A stretch of DNA of 64,000 bases. Source: a virus. Of the stretch, positions 23,810 to 32,261 are shown one piece after another (the stretch's first letter is position 1; each line of letters opens with the position of its first letter). A program made the position numbers and the translations under genes. Location of the stretch: IMG/VR virus record IMGVR_UViG_3300032896_000431, positions 1 to 64,000 of that record; one strand, 5' to 3'. The notes under the pieces are model-generated. The model was not told where the DNA came from. It saw only the letters and a program-made list of their open reading frames with translations, and searched no databases.

Positions 23810-25348
23810 ATGTTCCAGACGCTCGCCGACCGCATCCTGCGGGATGCCGATTACCCGCCGCGCACGCGGGAACTCGACATCCTGCGGCGGGTGCTGGAGG
23901 GGCGGCTGTATGACGTGCTGCCGCGGGAATTCCACCAAGAACGCACCTCGGGCGGCGAGTATATCCCGCTGCGGGATCGCCGCCCGTCGGTGCGCTACAA
24001 CCTCTGCCGCCTCGTGGTCGAGGATTCGGTCGCGCTGCTGTTCTCGGAGGGGCATTTCCCTACCCTGGAATGCAACGACGCCACCGTGCGCGGCGCCCTG
24101 CTGGCGCTGGCGAAGGATGCCCGCCTGGCGCGGGTGATGACGGACGCCGCCATCTCCGGTTCCGTCGGCTCGACCTGCATCCTGATGCGGGTGCTGCGCG
24201 GCCGGGTGTTCTTCGACGTGCTGCGCACCGAGTTCCTGACTCCGGTGTGGCAGCGCGAGGCGCCCGACACGCTGGCGATGGTGACCGAGCGCTACAAGGT
24301 CCATCGCACCCAACTGGAAGAGAGCGGCTTCTCCCCCGACCCGCAGTGGCAATGGTTCTGGTTCCAGCGGCGGTGGGATAGCCAGCGCGAGATCTGGTAC
24401 CTGCCGTGGCCCGTCGGCAAAGACGACGCCGGGCCGGTCGAGGACCCAGCGAACACGGTGACGCACGCGCTCGGCTTCGTGCCGATGATATGGATCAGGA
24501 ACCTGCCTGGCCCATCGGCCTCCGGCTCGCCGTTCGACGGGGCCTGCACGTTCCGCTCCGCTATCGAATCGCAGATCGAGATCGACTATCAGCTCTCCCA
24601 GGCCGGCCGCGGCCTGAAATACTCATCGGACCCGACCCTGCTCATCAAGGAGCCGGCGTTCGCGGAGCAACGGGAGTTCGTGCGGTCGCCGGCGGATGCG
24701 CTGGTGGTGTCGCTGGGAGGCGACGCGAAGCTGCTGGAAATCGGCGGCACGGCCGCGACCGTGGTGCTGGACTACTGCCGGCATCTGCGCGAGCTGGCGC
24801 TGGAGACGATGCACGGCAACCGCGCCAATGCGGACAAGCTGTCGGCGGCGCAGTCCGGGCGGGCGCTGGAACTGATGCACCAGGCGCTGATCTGGCTCGC
24901 CGACCATCTGCGGCAAAGCTACGGCGAGGACGGCCTGCTGCCGCTCATCCGAATGGTGATGCGGATATCGCGGGCGATGCCGTTGGTGCTGGCGGATGGC
25001 ACCAGGCTGCCGGCGATCCCGGAGAACACGACGATCTCGCTGCGCTGGCCGCCGTGGTTCCCCCCAACCGGCGAGGACATGGTACAGCAGGCGAACGGAC
25101 TGGTGACGCTGCGCGTCGGCGGCCTGATCTCGCGGGAGACCGGGGTCAAGCTGGTCGGCGAGACGCTGGACATCGAGGACGTGCCGGCGGAGCTGGCGCG
25201 GATCGCCGCCGACGAACAGGCGGTGATGGACGGCACGCAACTCCCGCCGACCGGCAGGATGCAGCAGAGCCCGGCCAATGCGCCGGGGCAGACCGGGCCT
25301 GGCCCGAACGGCAATCAAGGCAAGGGCGGCGACACGCCGCCGGTTTGA
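23810..25348 (+). CDS. Phage portal protein
   Basis: A 512-residue protein of the SPP1 gp6-like portal group. Recognisable parts are YIPLRDRRPSVRYNLCRLVVEDSV near residue 45, the wing-region sequence FDVLRTEFLTPVW, the stem segment CTFRSAIESQIEIDYQLSQAGRG, and the long helix LRELALETMHGNRANADKLSAAQSGRA. It forms the dodecameric DNA channel at the capsid vertex. The C terminus is Gly/Pro-rich. It begins ten bases after the lipoprotein stop and is followed by the scaffold gene 13 bases later. Confidence 0.9.
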   Translation: MFQTLADRILRDADYPPRTRELDILRRVLEGRLYDVLPREFHQERTSGGEYIPLRDRRPSVRYNLCRLVVEDSVALLFSEGHFPTLECNDATVRGALLALAKDARLARVMTDAAISGSVGSTCILMRVLRGRVFFDVLRTEFLTPVWQREAPDTLAMVTERYKVHRTQLEESGFSPDPQWQWFWFQRRWDSQREIWYLPWPVGKDDAGPVEDPANTVTHALGFVPMIWIRNLPGPSASGSPFDGACTFRSAIESQIEIDYQLSQAGRGLKYSSDPTLLIKEPAFAEQREFVRSPADALVVSLGGDAKLLEIGGTAATVVLDYCRHLRELALETMHGNRANADKLSAAQSGRALELMHQALIWLADHLRQSYGEDGLLPLIRMVMRISRAMPLVLADGTRLPAIPENTTISLRWPPWFPPTGEDMVQQANGLVTLRVGGLISRETGVKLVGETLDIEDVPAELARIAADEQAVMDGTQLPPTGRMQQSPANAPGQTGPGPNGNQGKGGDTPPV

Positions 25349-25361
25349 AGGAGAGTGACCC

Positions 25362-26003
25362 ATGCATTGGCGTCCCAGCCCCGTTTTCGAGACTGCCGAC
25401 CCGCCTGGCGGCGGTGACCGCAACAGTTTCTCGGCCGACTATGTGGCCCGGCTACAGGCCGACCTGGACAAGGTCCGCGAGGATCTCCGCGCGGCGGAGG
25501 CGAAACACACCACCGAGGTCAACGACCTCAAGCGCACCCATGGTGAGGCGATGGCCACGCTGCGGCGCGAGCACGAGGCGGCGGTGGCAGCAACCGCGCA
25601 GCAGCAAGCCGAGGCTCTGGATGCGGCCAAGAACGAAGGCAAGGCGGCATTGACCGCGGCCGAGACCGCTCATCGGCAGCGCGTGGTGGACTTCGCGTTG
25701 CGCGCCGAGGCGGCGGGCGCCGGGTTGCTCGACATGGACGCGCTGAAGTTGCTCGACCAGGCCGAGGTGGACAAGCTGACGATGGACGATGCCGGTGCGG
25801 TGGCCGGGGCCAAGCCGCTGATCGAGGCGATGAAGAAGGCTAAGCCGTTCCTGTTCGGGCAGGGCAGCACCAGCAATCCAAACCCGACGCCGCCCAACAA
25901 CACCCCGCCGGCGCTGAAGAACGCCCGCGACATGACCGACGCGGAGTTCGCCGAGGCCAATGCCCGTAGGGCGTGGCGAGGGGCGATCCCGCGGGCCGCG
26001 TAG
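25362..26003 (+). CDS. Capsid scaffold-like protein
   Basis: A 213-residue, strongly coiled-coil protein (VARLQADLDKVREDLRAAEAKH through AEALDAAKNEGKAALTAAETAH), then a helical domain (DALKLLDQAEVDKLTMDDAG) and an Asn/Pro-rich linker. Length, composition and position between portal and major capsid genes are those of a phage scaffold. GGAG precedes ATG 25362. The TAG stop sits at the start of a possible degraded cassette end, as also seen for the gene before cassette E. Confidence 0.82.
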   Translation: MHWRPSPVFETADPPGGGDRNSFSADYVARLQADLDKVREDLRAAEAKHTTEVNDLKRTHGEAMATLRREHEAAVAATAQQQAEALDAAKNEGKAALTAAETAHRQRVVDFALRAEAAGAGLLDMDALKLLDQAEVDKLTMDDAGAVAGAKPLIEAMKKAKPFLFGQGSTSNPNPTPPNNTPPALKNARDMTDAEFAEANARRAWRGAIPRAA

Positions 26004-27120
26004 TCGGTCTGCTTAGGGTATTGACCGATTGCGTCTGCGATTCTCCGGCTCCCAGTTTCTCGCAAATCCGGCGCGAAACTCATCGTCCCTACCCGCTCAC
26101 TTTTGTGGAAACTGTCCGTAGGGATTTTTAGCCGGGTCATACCGCCAAGAGCCGAGATCGAAGTCACCTAGCTCTATTTGCTCAATCTTACCGTGATGCA
26201 TAAATGCGCGGCGGACAATAGCGAAGGCTTCGCCACAACGTCTCTGATTTAGGCATCGGCTAACGATCGTGGCTGTCATATCTGCTATCCGGAGTTCTGG
26301 GCGTTGATGCGATGGGGCAAAAGAGAGGTTCTTTGTAAAGAGCTCGTTGAGATCAAGCTTTCCATGTCGCGTGAACTTATCCAAGAACGGATGCCCCGTG
26401 CTTCTCCACTCGCTAGCAATCAGCATGGGGGCCTTTTGGGTGATATGATAAAGCTGATTGCGTAGAATCTCTTTCCAAAAAATTTCGTGACGTGGCGTAC
26501 GGACAAAATCACGGTCTATAATGAACTGGAGCTCTGTCAGCTCACTATCATAGCCGCCACTGATCGCATGCCCAACACAGTTGGTCAAAGACTTTACGAT
26601 GCAATGGCCAAGCAGAACGATCTTGAGAAAGACGTTGTCGTCCAAATTCTGAAACCAGTTTCCCATCTCTTCGTAGGTCCGAGCCACTGCCGGCCGTCCG
26701 AGAGCCTGGTATCCTTTGACGCCTTCCTGGATGCCAACGAGGGCGACGTGCCGGTGCTTCGCAATGATGGCCCGTGGATGCTGAGATTGCCGAAGCGCGA
26801 CCGGCGTGATGCGGGGAATGGTGGGGATTTGGTAGATACGTGCGGCGAAGTCCCGCAGATGGGAATCAGTCAACGCGGCTCCTTTGAACTCACCTTTATG
26901 GTCCTTAAGGCGTCGTGGAAGGGTCCTTTCCCAATCGAGGAACTGAATGCACTTCTGTTCAGACAATTTGCCATGTTGTCGAAGAGACACTGCGACGAAG
27001 ATGTTTGTGCGGTCAGCGCCAAATCCGAACGAACCTGATTCGTCTATCGCGATGAGCATCTGCATAACCCCGTGATGCGCGGCCCCCGCCTGCCTCCGCT
27101 GAAATACCCGGTATTGGCCG
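26001..27120. mobile_element. Probable cargo insert C (DUF3800) with uncertain ends
   Basis: A leftward, lower-GC gene splits the scaffold and major capsid genes, which are normally adjacent. The left flank, TAGTCGGTCTG ... TTGACC (26001-26026), resembles the left ends of cassettes D and E but is gapped. No matching right end was found. A direct repeat GGTATTG(A/G)CCG occurs at 26017-26027 and 27110-27120. Confidence 0.35.
26097..27065 (-). CDS. DUF3800 family protein
   Basis: A 322-residue protein. It opens with MLIAIDESGSFGFG, the acidic DESG signature of DUF3800, an RNase H-like fold family. Further marks are FIIDRDFV in the middle and LRIADMTATIVSRCL near the C terminus, which corresponds to the conserved IAD-LA segment. 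The acidic residues needed for metal binding seem present. DUF3800 genes are common as accessory cargo in prophages and defence islands, and a nuclease role is suspected but not shown. It is alone and transcribed against the late operon, so it needs its own promoter. Start is ATG 27065 or the in-frame ATG 27059. Confidence 0.85.
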   Translation of the reverse strand: MQMLIAIDESGSFGFGADRTNIFVAVSLRQHGKLSEQKCIQFLDWERTLPRRLKDHKGEFKGAALTDSHLRDFAARIYQIPTIPRITPVALRQSQHPRAIIAKHRHVALVGIQEGVKGYQALGRPAVARTYEEMGNWFQNLDDNVFLKIVLLGHCIVKSLTNCVGHAISGGYDSELTELQFIIDRDFVRTPRHEIFWKEILRNQLYHITQKAPMLIASEWRSTGHPFLDKFTRHGKLDLNELFTKNLSFAPSHQRPELRIADMTATIVSRCLNQRRCGEAFAIVRRAFMHHGKIEQIELGDFDLGSWRYDPAKNPYGQFPQK

Positions 27121-27363
27121 TGGCAACCCCAGACGCTGTATGCCGGCCTTGGGTCGGGATCGGCTTTCCCGCGTAGCTACCCGCTCCGACGGACAGGAAG
27201 TCGGGTGACCCGTCATGTGGTCTGTCAAGGCCGCTGTGCAAAGGCACTCGCCAACACCCGGCCCAGCCGGGTGTCTGCCGAGCCGGTGTTCCCTCTGGGG
27301 CGCCGGCTTTTTCATCTCCCCTGCGCCGGGTTGCGCGCGCTCCAACACGAAAGGGACGCCAGC
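27066..27363. other. Gap upstream of capsid gene with strong hairpin
   Basis: About 300 bp without a supported gene. It contains a perfect 9-bp stem with a 3-base loop (ACACCCGGC / GCCGGGTGT, 27254-27274) and an imperfect palindrome AATACC-C-GGTATT (27103-27115). The capsid frame is open through part of it, but the product is not capsid-like before the ATG at 27364. Confidence 0.45.
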
Positions 27364-28779
27364 ATGGCGGTCAACGACCTTCCCGTTTCGCTCCAGGCTG
27401 CCATCCAGACCGGCTTCCTGGAGCGCCGGTTCCGCAACGCGCTGCGCGCCAAGCTCGGCTTCCGTGCGATCGCCGACAAGGAACCGTTCACCGGCAACAT
27501 CGGCGAGACCATCACCAAGACCCGCCTGGGCCTGCTGCCCGCCATCACCACGCCGATGCCCCCGGCGCAGACCACCGACATCACCTCGGGTCTCACGCCG
27601 CAGAACTATGGGCTGGAGCAATACACGCTCGGCATCGCGCAATACGCCGGCACCATGCAGTTGAACGTCGCGACCGCCCGCGTCGCGATCGACGACCTCT
27701 ACCTGCAGAACGCCGACAAGCTGGGCGAGCAAGCCGTGCGCTCGGTGGACACCCTGGCGCGCAACGCCCTGTTCGACATGTACATGGGCGGCAACACGCG
27801 CGTCACCACCACGCTCGGCTCGCCGGCCACCACCATCCACGTGGACGACGTGCGCGGCTTGTTCGCCTCGTGGAACAGCCAGAACGTGCCGGTGGCGGTC
27901 AGCAGCAGCAACCCGCTGACCGTTGTGGTGGGGAGCGACTCCTACACCCTGGTCGGGTGCGTGGCCGATGGCAGCGCGCCGACAACCATCACGCCATGGC
28001 TGTCGCTGCTTTCGTTCAGCGGCACCAGCAGCAACAGCTCCACCACGCCGGGCGGCTTTTCCGGCACCCTGACGTTCTCCGGCAACGTCTCGATCGCCGA
28101 CGGCACGGCCGGCAACGCGGTGGTCAGCGCCGTTGCGCCGATGGTGGTGCGGCCGAGCAATGCGACCTCCGGGGCGATGGCGGCGACCACAGCGGCGATC
28201 AGCGCGGCCAACGACCTCAACAGCGGCAAGGTCACCATCGAGATGATCCTGCAGGCCAAGGCCACCATGAAGTCGAACGCCGTGCCGGAGGTCACCGCCA
28301 CCGGCAATTACGCCTACTACGCCGACTCGATCCAGTTGACCGGCCTGTACCAGGATCCGGCCTTCCAGCGCTTCTTCATCGGCAAGCCGGACACACCCGA
28401 ATACCGGAGGGGCGTGGTTGCCGAGGTGCTGGGCTGCGACATCGTCGAGACCAACCTGGCGCTGGTGCAGGCGCTGGCCGGCGTGGGGACCGTGCGCCGC
28501 GGCATCCTGTGCGGCCAGGGCGCGCTGGTGGAAGGCGAATTCACCGAGGAGGCGGCGCAGGCCGCGGTACAGGTTGATGATGCTCGCATGATGACGATGG
28601 TGGACGGCATCGCCCACGTGACCCGCGAGCCGATCGACGCGTTGAAGCAGGTGGTGACGCAGTCCTGGTACGCGATCACCGGCTTCGTGGCGCCGACCGA
28701 CGTGCTGACCACGCCGACGACGATCCCGACCGCCAACAACTCCGCTTGGAAGCGGGCGATCATCGTGGAGTCGCTGTAG
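27364..28779 (+). CDS. Major capsid protein
   Basis: A 471-residue protein identified by position (portal, scaffold, then this) and by sequence character. It starts MAVNDLPVSLQAAIQTGFLE and has an N-arm-like region FRNALRAKLGFRAIADKEPF, a long helix NADKLGEQAVRSVDTLARNALFDMY, and a Gly/Ser/Thr-rich insertion (about residues 185-260) that could be a surface-exposed domain. The C-terminal core includes YYADSIQLTGLYQDPAFQRF and RRGVVAEVLGCDIVETNLAL. An AAAGGGA site precedes ATG 27364. HK97 fold is inferred, not visible directly. Confidence 0.82.
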   Translation: MAVNDLPVSLQAAIQTGFLERRFRNALRAKLGFRAIADKEPFTGNIGETITKTRLGLLPAITTPMPPAQTTDITSGLTPQNYGLEQYTLGIAQYAGTMQLNVATARVAIDDLYLQNADKLGEQAVRSVDTLARNALFDMYMGGNTRVTTTLGSPATTIHVDDVRGLFASWNSQNVPVAVSSSNPLTVVVGSDSYTLVGCVADGSAPTTITPWLSLLSFSGTSSNSSTTPGGFSGTLTFSGNVSIADGTAGNAVVSAVAPMVVRPSNATSGAMAATTAAISAANDLNSGKVTIEMILQAKATMKSNAVPEVTATGNYAYYADSIQLTGLYQDPAFQRFFIGKPDTPEYRRGVVAEVLGCDIVETNLALVQALAGVGTVRRGILCGQGALVEGEFTEEAAQAAVQVDDARMMTMVDGIAHVTREPIDALKQVVTQSWYAITGFVAPTDVLTTPTTIPTANNSAWKRAIIVESL

Positions 28780-28966
28780 CCCGCCGGTGCCTCCGACAAC
28801 CGCGCCTCTGTCCGGGGCCAGGCTTGCCCCGCCTGCCCCGGCGGACCGGCCGGCGGCGAACCGGCCGGGACCGGACGGTCTGGCGCGGGCGCTCTATGGC
28901 CGGCCGCCCAAGCTGCCACGTGCGCCGCGCACGCCCCGCGCGGCCCCAACCGAGGAAGGATCGAGC

Positions 28967-29425
28967 ATGCCTGACGCCCAGAGCACCAACGCAGAACAGC
29001 AGCCTGCGCAGGAACTCGCCGCGCGCGACGCGACGATCGCCAGCCTGCGCGAACAGATTGCCGAGCGCGAGAAGGAGCGCGACGACGCACGGCAGTCGGT
29101 GACGCAACTGACCTCGCAGGTAGGCGCCCTACAAAAGCAGGTGTCCGAGCGGGCGGCGCAGATCGCCGCGTATGAGGCAAAGGCTAAGGCGGCGACACAG
29201 CCCGCAGCGATTGCGCCTGCCCCGCCAGTGCCCGGCGGCACGCCGCAGGAGATCGTCCTGACGCAGCCCTATGGTTTCATCGACGAGCATGGCGCGAACC
29301 GCTCGTGGCCGGCCGGTATGACGATTCAGAACCCGCAGGACATCGCGCTGCTGATCGCGCGCGGGGCTGCCCACACGGTCACGGTGCTGGCTGCGACGCA
29401 GGCGATGGCAGCAGCCAAGAGCTGA
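28967..29425 (+). CDS. Structural/accessory protein with coiled coil
   Basis: A 152-residue protein. The first 90 residues form a coiled coil (LAARDATIASLREQIAEREKE, then VTQLTSQVGALQKQVSERAAQ). The C-terminal 50 residues make a small beta domain (IVLTQPYGFIDEHGANRSW, IALLIARGAAHTV). AGGAAGGA lies before ATG 28967. The reading frame continues upstream to 28787, but that part is Pro/Arg-rich with no ribosome binding site. The C-terminal domain looks like head-decoration or connector proteins found after capsid genes. The gene ends 13 bases before the left end of cassette D. Confidence 0.68.
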   Translation: MPDAQSTNAEQQPAQELAARDATIASLREQIAEREKERDDARQSVTQLTSQVGALQKQVSERAAQIAAYEAKAKAATQPAAIAPAPPVPGGTPQEIVLTQPYGFIDEHGANRSWPAGMTIQNPQDIALLIARGAAHTVTVLAATQAMAAAKS

Positions 29426-29438
29426 TCCCTTCGCGATG

Positions 29439-29467
29439 GGTAGTGTCTCAGTCTGAATTTTTGACCC
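29439..29467 (+). repeat. Left terminal inverted repeat of cassette D
   Basis: 29 bp, with a 6-bp internal deletion compared with the 35-bp ends of cassettes A and E; the outer GGTAGTG and inner GACCC parts are intact. Confidence 0.6.
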
Positions 29468-29639
29468 AGGGCGGACAAAGCAGACCGGCGCGTCGACGCC
29501 GAAGCCGTGGCGCACCACCCCACACCGCAGAACCCGGGCTTGCCCCCTACTTGGCAGAGCGATGTCATCTGTATATTGCTGCTGCATCTGTTGGCCGCAT
29601 AGCGTACGTTGTCTACGCTAGCTCGGGAGGGATGCTTCA

Positions 29640-30575
29640 GTGCGGCATCTGAGACCAGCGCTACTCACCTTAATTCAGGCGGTCAGCGTACCGATCATTC
29701 TGGAGGGGTTGTGGGCAGCCTACTGTTGGGGTCAAGGCTGGCCGACGTACTTCCGTTGGTTGGTGATCGGCTGCGAGTTCTTGATAACTCTGCTTGTTAT
29801 AATTGGCCTACGCGTATGGGCGGCGGTCTGGCTTGCAAGTTTCATACATGCTGCAAATGCGATTCGCTGGTCTGATTTGGGATCGTGGGTAGCAAAACAG
29901 AAGGTTGTGAGCTGGGGATCAGGTATTATACTCGTTCCCTTATATATCGTCCATTTTTTGAAGAAGGCCGTTTCGCATTGCGACGCCTCGAACATAAACT
30001 GGGCTTCTCACATAGCCTGTCAGTTTGACAGAGATGTCATGGCGTTTGATTTTCTAGGCCACCACTACGAAGCCACTGACATACTTACAATAGAGCTGCT
30101 CGGTCTTCTTATCGGCTTCGTCGCTCTGTACCTCTACAGAGCTTGGGCGCCTCCACCTCTGAAGCAGCCCCCAAAGCTTGGACTCGCGGATGCATTGCGA
30201 GAGTGGCCACACGGGATCAAGGGGTACCAGCTAGCGAACACTCTCTCGCAGCAAGTAGATGAACAAGCGGCGAAGCCCGAATGGAGCAACCACGACTGGT
30301 CCAGCGCTCGGGAGGCAGTTAGTCAGCTCGACGAGGTGTCGATGCTCGATAACGATCCAGGTGCAGCGCTTCAGGCTGGACGGGTAATCGAACTATTTCC
30401 GAAGATTCCGGGATTTCAAGAGCGCATGACACGTCTGTTTTTCGATGCCCTACACCCTGCAAGGCGCTGGGTGTTGGCGGGTATGCTTGCCGTCAGCGAG
30501 GTCTTGACCGCGTTCCCAATCCTGATACGCATCATTACCACCTTTTTCGAACGGCTTGGAGGAACACCGCAATGA
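29640..30575 (+). CDS. Multi-TM membrane protein of cassette D
   Basis: A 311-residue integral membrane protein. Predicted membrane helices lie at about residues 5-25, 42-66, 90-110 and 148-166, with a further hydrophobic segment near the C terminus (WVLAGMLAVSEVLTAFPILI). Between them is a soluble region of about 100 residues (PPPLKQPPKLGLADALREW ... SAREAVSQLDEVSMLDNDPG). Translation starts at GTG 29640, preceded by GGGAGG. It overlaps the next reading frame as ATGA, so a two-gene unit is likely. I do not recognise the family. By analogy with other cargo it may be a membrane effector, but that is a guess. Confidence 0.72.
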   Translation: MRHLRPALLTLIQAVSVPIILEGLWAAYCWGQGWPTYFRWLVIGCEFLITLLVIIGLRVWAAVWLASFIHAANAIRWSDLGSWVAKQKVVSWGSGIILVPLYIVHFLKKAVSHCDASNINWASHIACQFDRDVMAFDFLGHHYEATDILTIELLGLLIGFVALYLYRAWAPPPLKQPPKLGLADALREWPHGIKGYQLANTLSQQVDEQAAKPEWSNHDWSSAREAVSQLDEVSMLDNDPGAALQAGRVIELFPKIPGFQERMTRLFFDALHPARRWVLAGMLAVSEVLTAFPILIRIITTFFERLGGTPQ

Positions 30576-30962
30576 ATGTGGACATGCCGCGCGGGATGCG
30601 GGATGAAGACTGGATTCTTTTTGCGGGTCGCATCGGCAACCAGGATGCTCACGAAGTCCACCTCGTGCCAGCAGAAGATGACGATATATCCATTGTTCAT
30701 TCGAAGCAGGATGTCCATACGACAACCGATAGCGCGCAAAACACGTGGATATTTGTCCGCAAAGGTGCTCGATACGTTCGTTTTGTTGTTGGGCGTTATT
30801 CAAACTATTCTACCAGATCTGTCAGAGGTGACCGTTGCAGCCACAATTGCTCGGGAAGCTGTCAGTGTGTGGGACAGGTGGAATATTGCTGCAATGGCGG
30901 CGTGGCTGTGGGTTCGTGCTATGGCGAATGGGCGTGCCAAAATCCCTGAGGTAGCCAAATAG
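30572..30962 (+). pseudogene. Partner gene of cassette D, apparently frameshifted
   Basis: ATG 30572 overlaps the stop of the membrane protein gene. The first part (MRDEDWILFAGRIGNQDAHEVHLV) reads naturally, but past about residue 65 the same frame becomes cysteine-rich and odd. The +1 frame there reads well instead: AKVLDTFVLLLGVIQTILPD, TIAREAVSVWDRW, ending IPEVAK at 30962. A single extra base near 30745-30775 would explain this. It could be a true mutation, a sequencing error or, less likely, programmed frameshifting. The joined product would be about 129 residues with one hydrophobic segment. Confidence 0.5.
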
Positions 30963-31065
30963 GAACTATTTCAACAGTCTAATCTGCTCTACCCCGTCCT
31001 GCGTCAACCACTGCTCCGCTCGGTCGTAGAGCGGGGTTGTGGGGCCAGCGTCGTACGTCCAACCC

Positions 31066-31100
31066 CCACCCAAAGCCGAAGTTCAAACTGACCCGCTGCC
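31066..31100 (-). repeat. Right terminal inverted repeat of cassette D
   Basis: On the minus strand it reads GGCAGCGGGTCAGTTTGAAC, TTC, GGCTTTGGGTGG. It lies 11 bases upstream of the next phage start codon. Confidence 0.68.
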
Positions 31101-31111
31101 GGGGGCGACCT

Positions 31112-31522
31112 ATGTCGGGCTTCGATGCCTTCCAGTTCACGGATGCGCAGTTGACCGACATCCGGCGCTTCTGTGGCTATCCGGCCCGAGCCGACGGCGC
31201 CGTACTGTTCCCGGCACCGTGGGTGAACGTGCAGTACCTCGCGCTGGAATACCGGCTACAGCACCTCAGCCAGAGCGAGGGCGCCATCGTCGTCAACACA
31301 TACCTGGCGAATCTCAACACGCTGGAGCAGGCGGTGCTGGGGGCCGGGAACAACCTCGATACCGATCAGGCCGCGATATGGAAGCGCAACCGCACCGAGG
31401 TCGCGGACCGCATGGCGTTGTTCGACAACTTGCGCCGCCGGCTGTGTGCCTTCCTGGGCATCAAGCCGGGCCCGGAGTTCGTCAGCGGCGGCGGGATCGG
31501 CACCGTAGCGATGGTGGTTTGA
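31112..31522 (+). CDS. Head-tail connector-like protein
   Basis: A 136-residue helical protein (FTDAQLTDIRRFCGYPARADG, LQHLSQSEGAIVVNTYLANLNTLEQ, VADRMALFDNLRRRLCAFLG). The N-terminal DIRRFCGYP pattern and the helix-only make-up are typical of small connector (gp6-like) proteins found right after the capsid genes. ATG 31112 follows a weak GGGGGCG site, 11 bases after cassette D's right end. An upstream extension runs into the cassette and is rejected. Confidence 0.7.
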   Translation: MSGFDAFQFTDAQLTDIRRFCGYPARADGAVLFPAPWVNVQYLALEYRLQHLSQSEGAIVVNTYLANLNTLEQAVLGAGNNLDTDQAAIWKRNRTEVADRMALFDNLRRRLCAFLGIKPGPEFVSGGGIGTVAMVV

Positions 31523-31565
31523 TCCGATGCCGGGGCCGTGCCAAGGCTGACGGGGTGCGCCTCTG

Positions 31566-32258
31566 ATGGTCAGCCAGGCGACGATCCAGGCCAAGGTCAA
31601 TGTCGGCTTCGCCAAGGCAGCGAACGCGGCCGGCGTGCCGTGCCAGCAGTTCCGTCCGACCGGCGCGATCAGCCCGTTGGACCCCGGCAACGTGGTCGGC
31701 ACGCTACAAGTCCTGTTCGACACCAATGCAAGTCTGCGCCAGATCGCGCCGCGGCAACGCCAGAAGCCGGAGGAGTGGTACGCCGCATTCGATCCGAGCA
31801 ACGTCCAGGTAGGCGACTATCTGGTAACGCCGCCCTCGCCATCGGCCGGAGGCCAGCCCGAGACCCTGTTCGTTGCTGCCCTCGACCCGTTCCGCCCGGC
31901 CCGGCTGGTGCTGTGCAACCGGATCATCGACATCCACGCCCCAGGCACGATGCCGCAGCAGGGCCTCAACCAAGGCTATGGCGGCGACACGCGGCTGCGA
32001 GAGACGGTGGTTGCCGCGGGATGGCCCGCGGCCGTGCTGAAAGGTCCGCGGCAGGAAGTCGGCGACCTGAAACTGCCGGGCGACACCAAGCTGCCATGGG
32101 AGGAAATCCTGCTGCCGCCGATGCCCGGCGCCGCGCTGCGCAACGATATGATTGCGATCTACACCGACGCGGCCGGCGTGGGCTTCCGGCTGATCCTGAG
32201 CACGGTCGAGCTGACCTCGCTGGGTTACCGCTGCATCGCCAACCTGGAAACTGCGTGA
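31566..32258 (+). CDS. Conserved structural protein of head-tail joining region
   Basis: A 230-residue protein with an N-terminal VSQATIQAKVNVGFAKAANAAG and a central SNVQVGDYLVTPPS that looks like a minor structural protein. It ends LSTVELTSLGYRCIANLETA. Proteins of this kind precede the sheath gene in several small myoviruses. It lies four bases before the next gene and is cotranscribed. No catalytic motif is seen. Confidence 0.7.
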   Translation: MVSQATIQAKVNVGFAKAANAAGVPCQQFRPTGAISPLDPGNVVGTLQVLFDTNASLRQIAPRQRQKPEEWYAAFDPSNVQVGDYLVTPPSPSAGGQPETLFVAALDPFRPARLVLCNRIIDIHAPGTMPQQGLNQGYGGDTRLRETVVAAGWPAAVLKGPRQEVGDLKLPGDTKLPWEEILLPPMPGAALRNDMIAIYTDAAGVGFRLILSTVELTSLGYRCIANLETA

Positions 32259-32261
32259 TCC

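Larger units (their letters stand above)
29439..31100. mobile_element. Cargo cassette D carrying a membrane protein gene pair
   Basis: A 1.66-kb insertion between the capsid-region gene and the next head gene. The left end starts GGTAGTG and continues CTCAGTCTGAAT, lacks six internal bases relative to other ends, and finishes TTTTGACCC. The right end is full length and matches the right end of cassette E at 28 of 35 positions. Internal genes have clearly lower GC than the phage backbone. Confidence 0.65.

Noticed and set aside
26017-27120. Direct repeat GGTATTG(A/G)CCG flanking the DUF3800 insert as a target duplication
   Set aside because: Ten of 11 bases match but the copies are not at convincing insert ends, so it is noted only as weak support.
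27205-27363. N-terminal extension of the major capsid gene
   Set aside because: The translated part is Cys/Arg-rich, contains the 27254-27274 hairpin and lacks a ribosome binding site.
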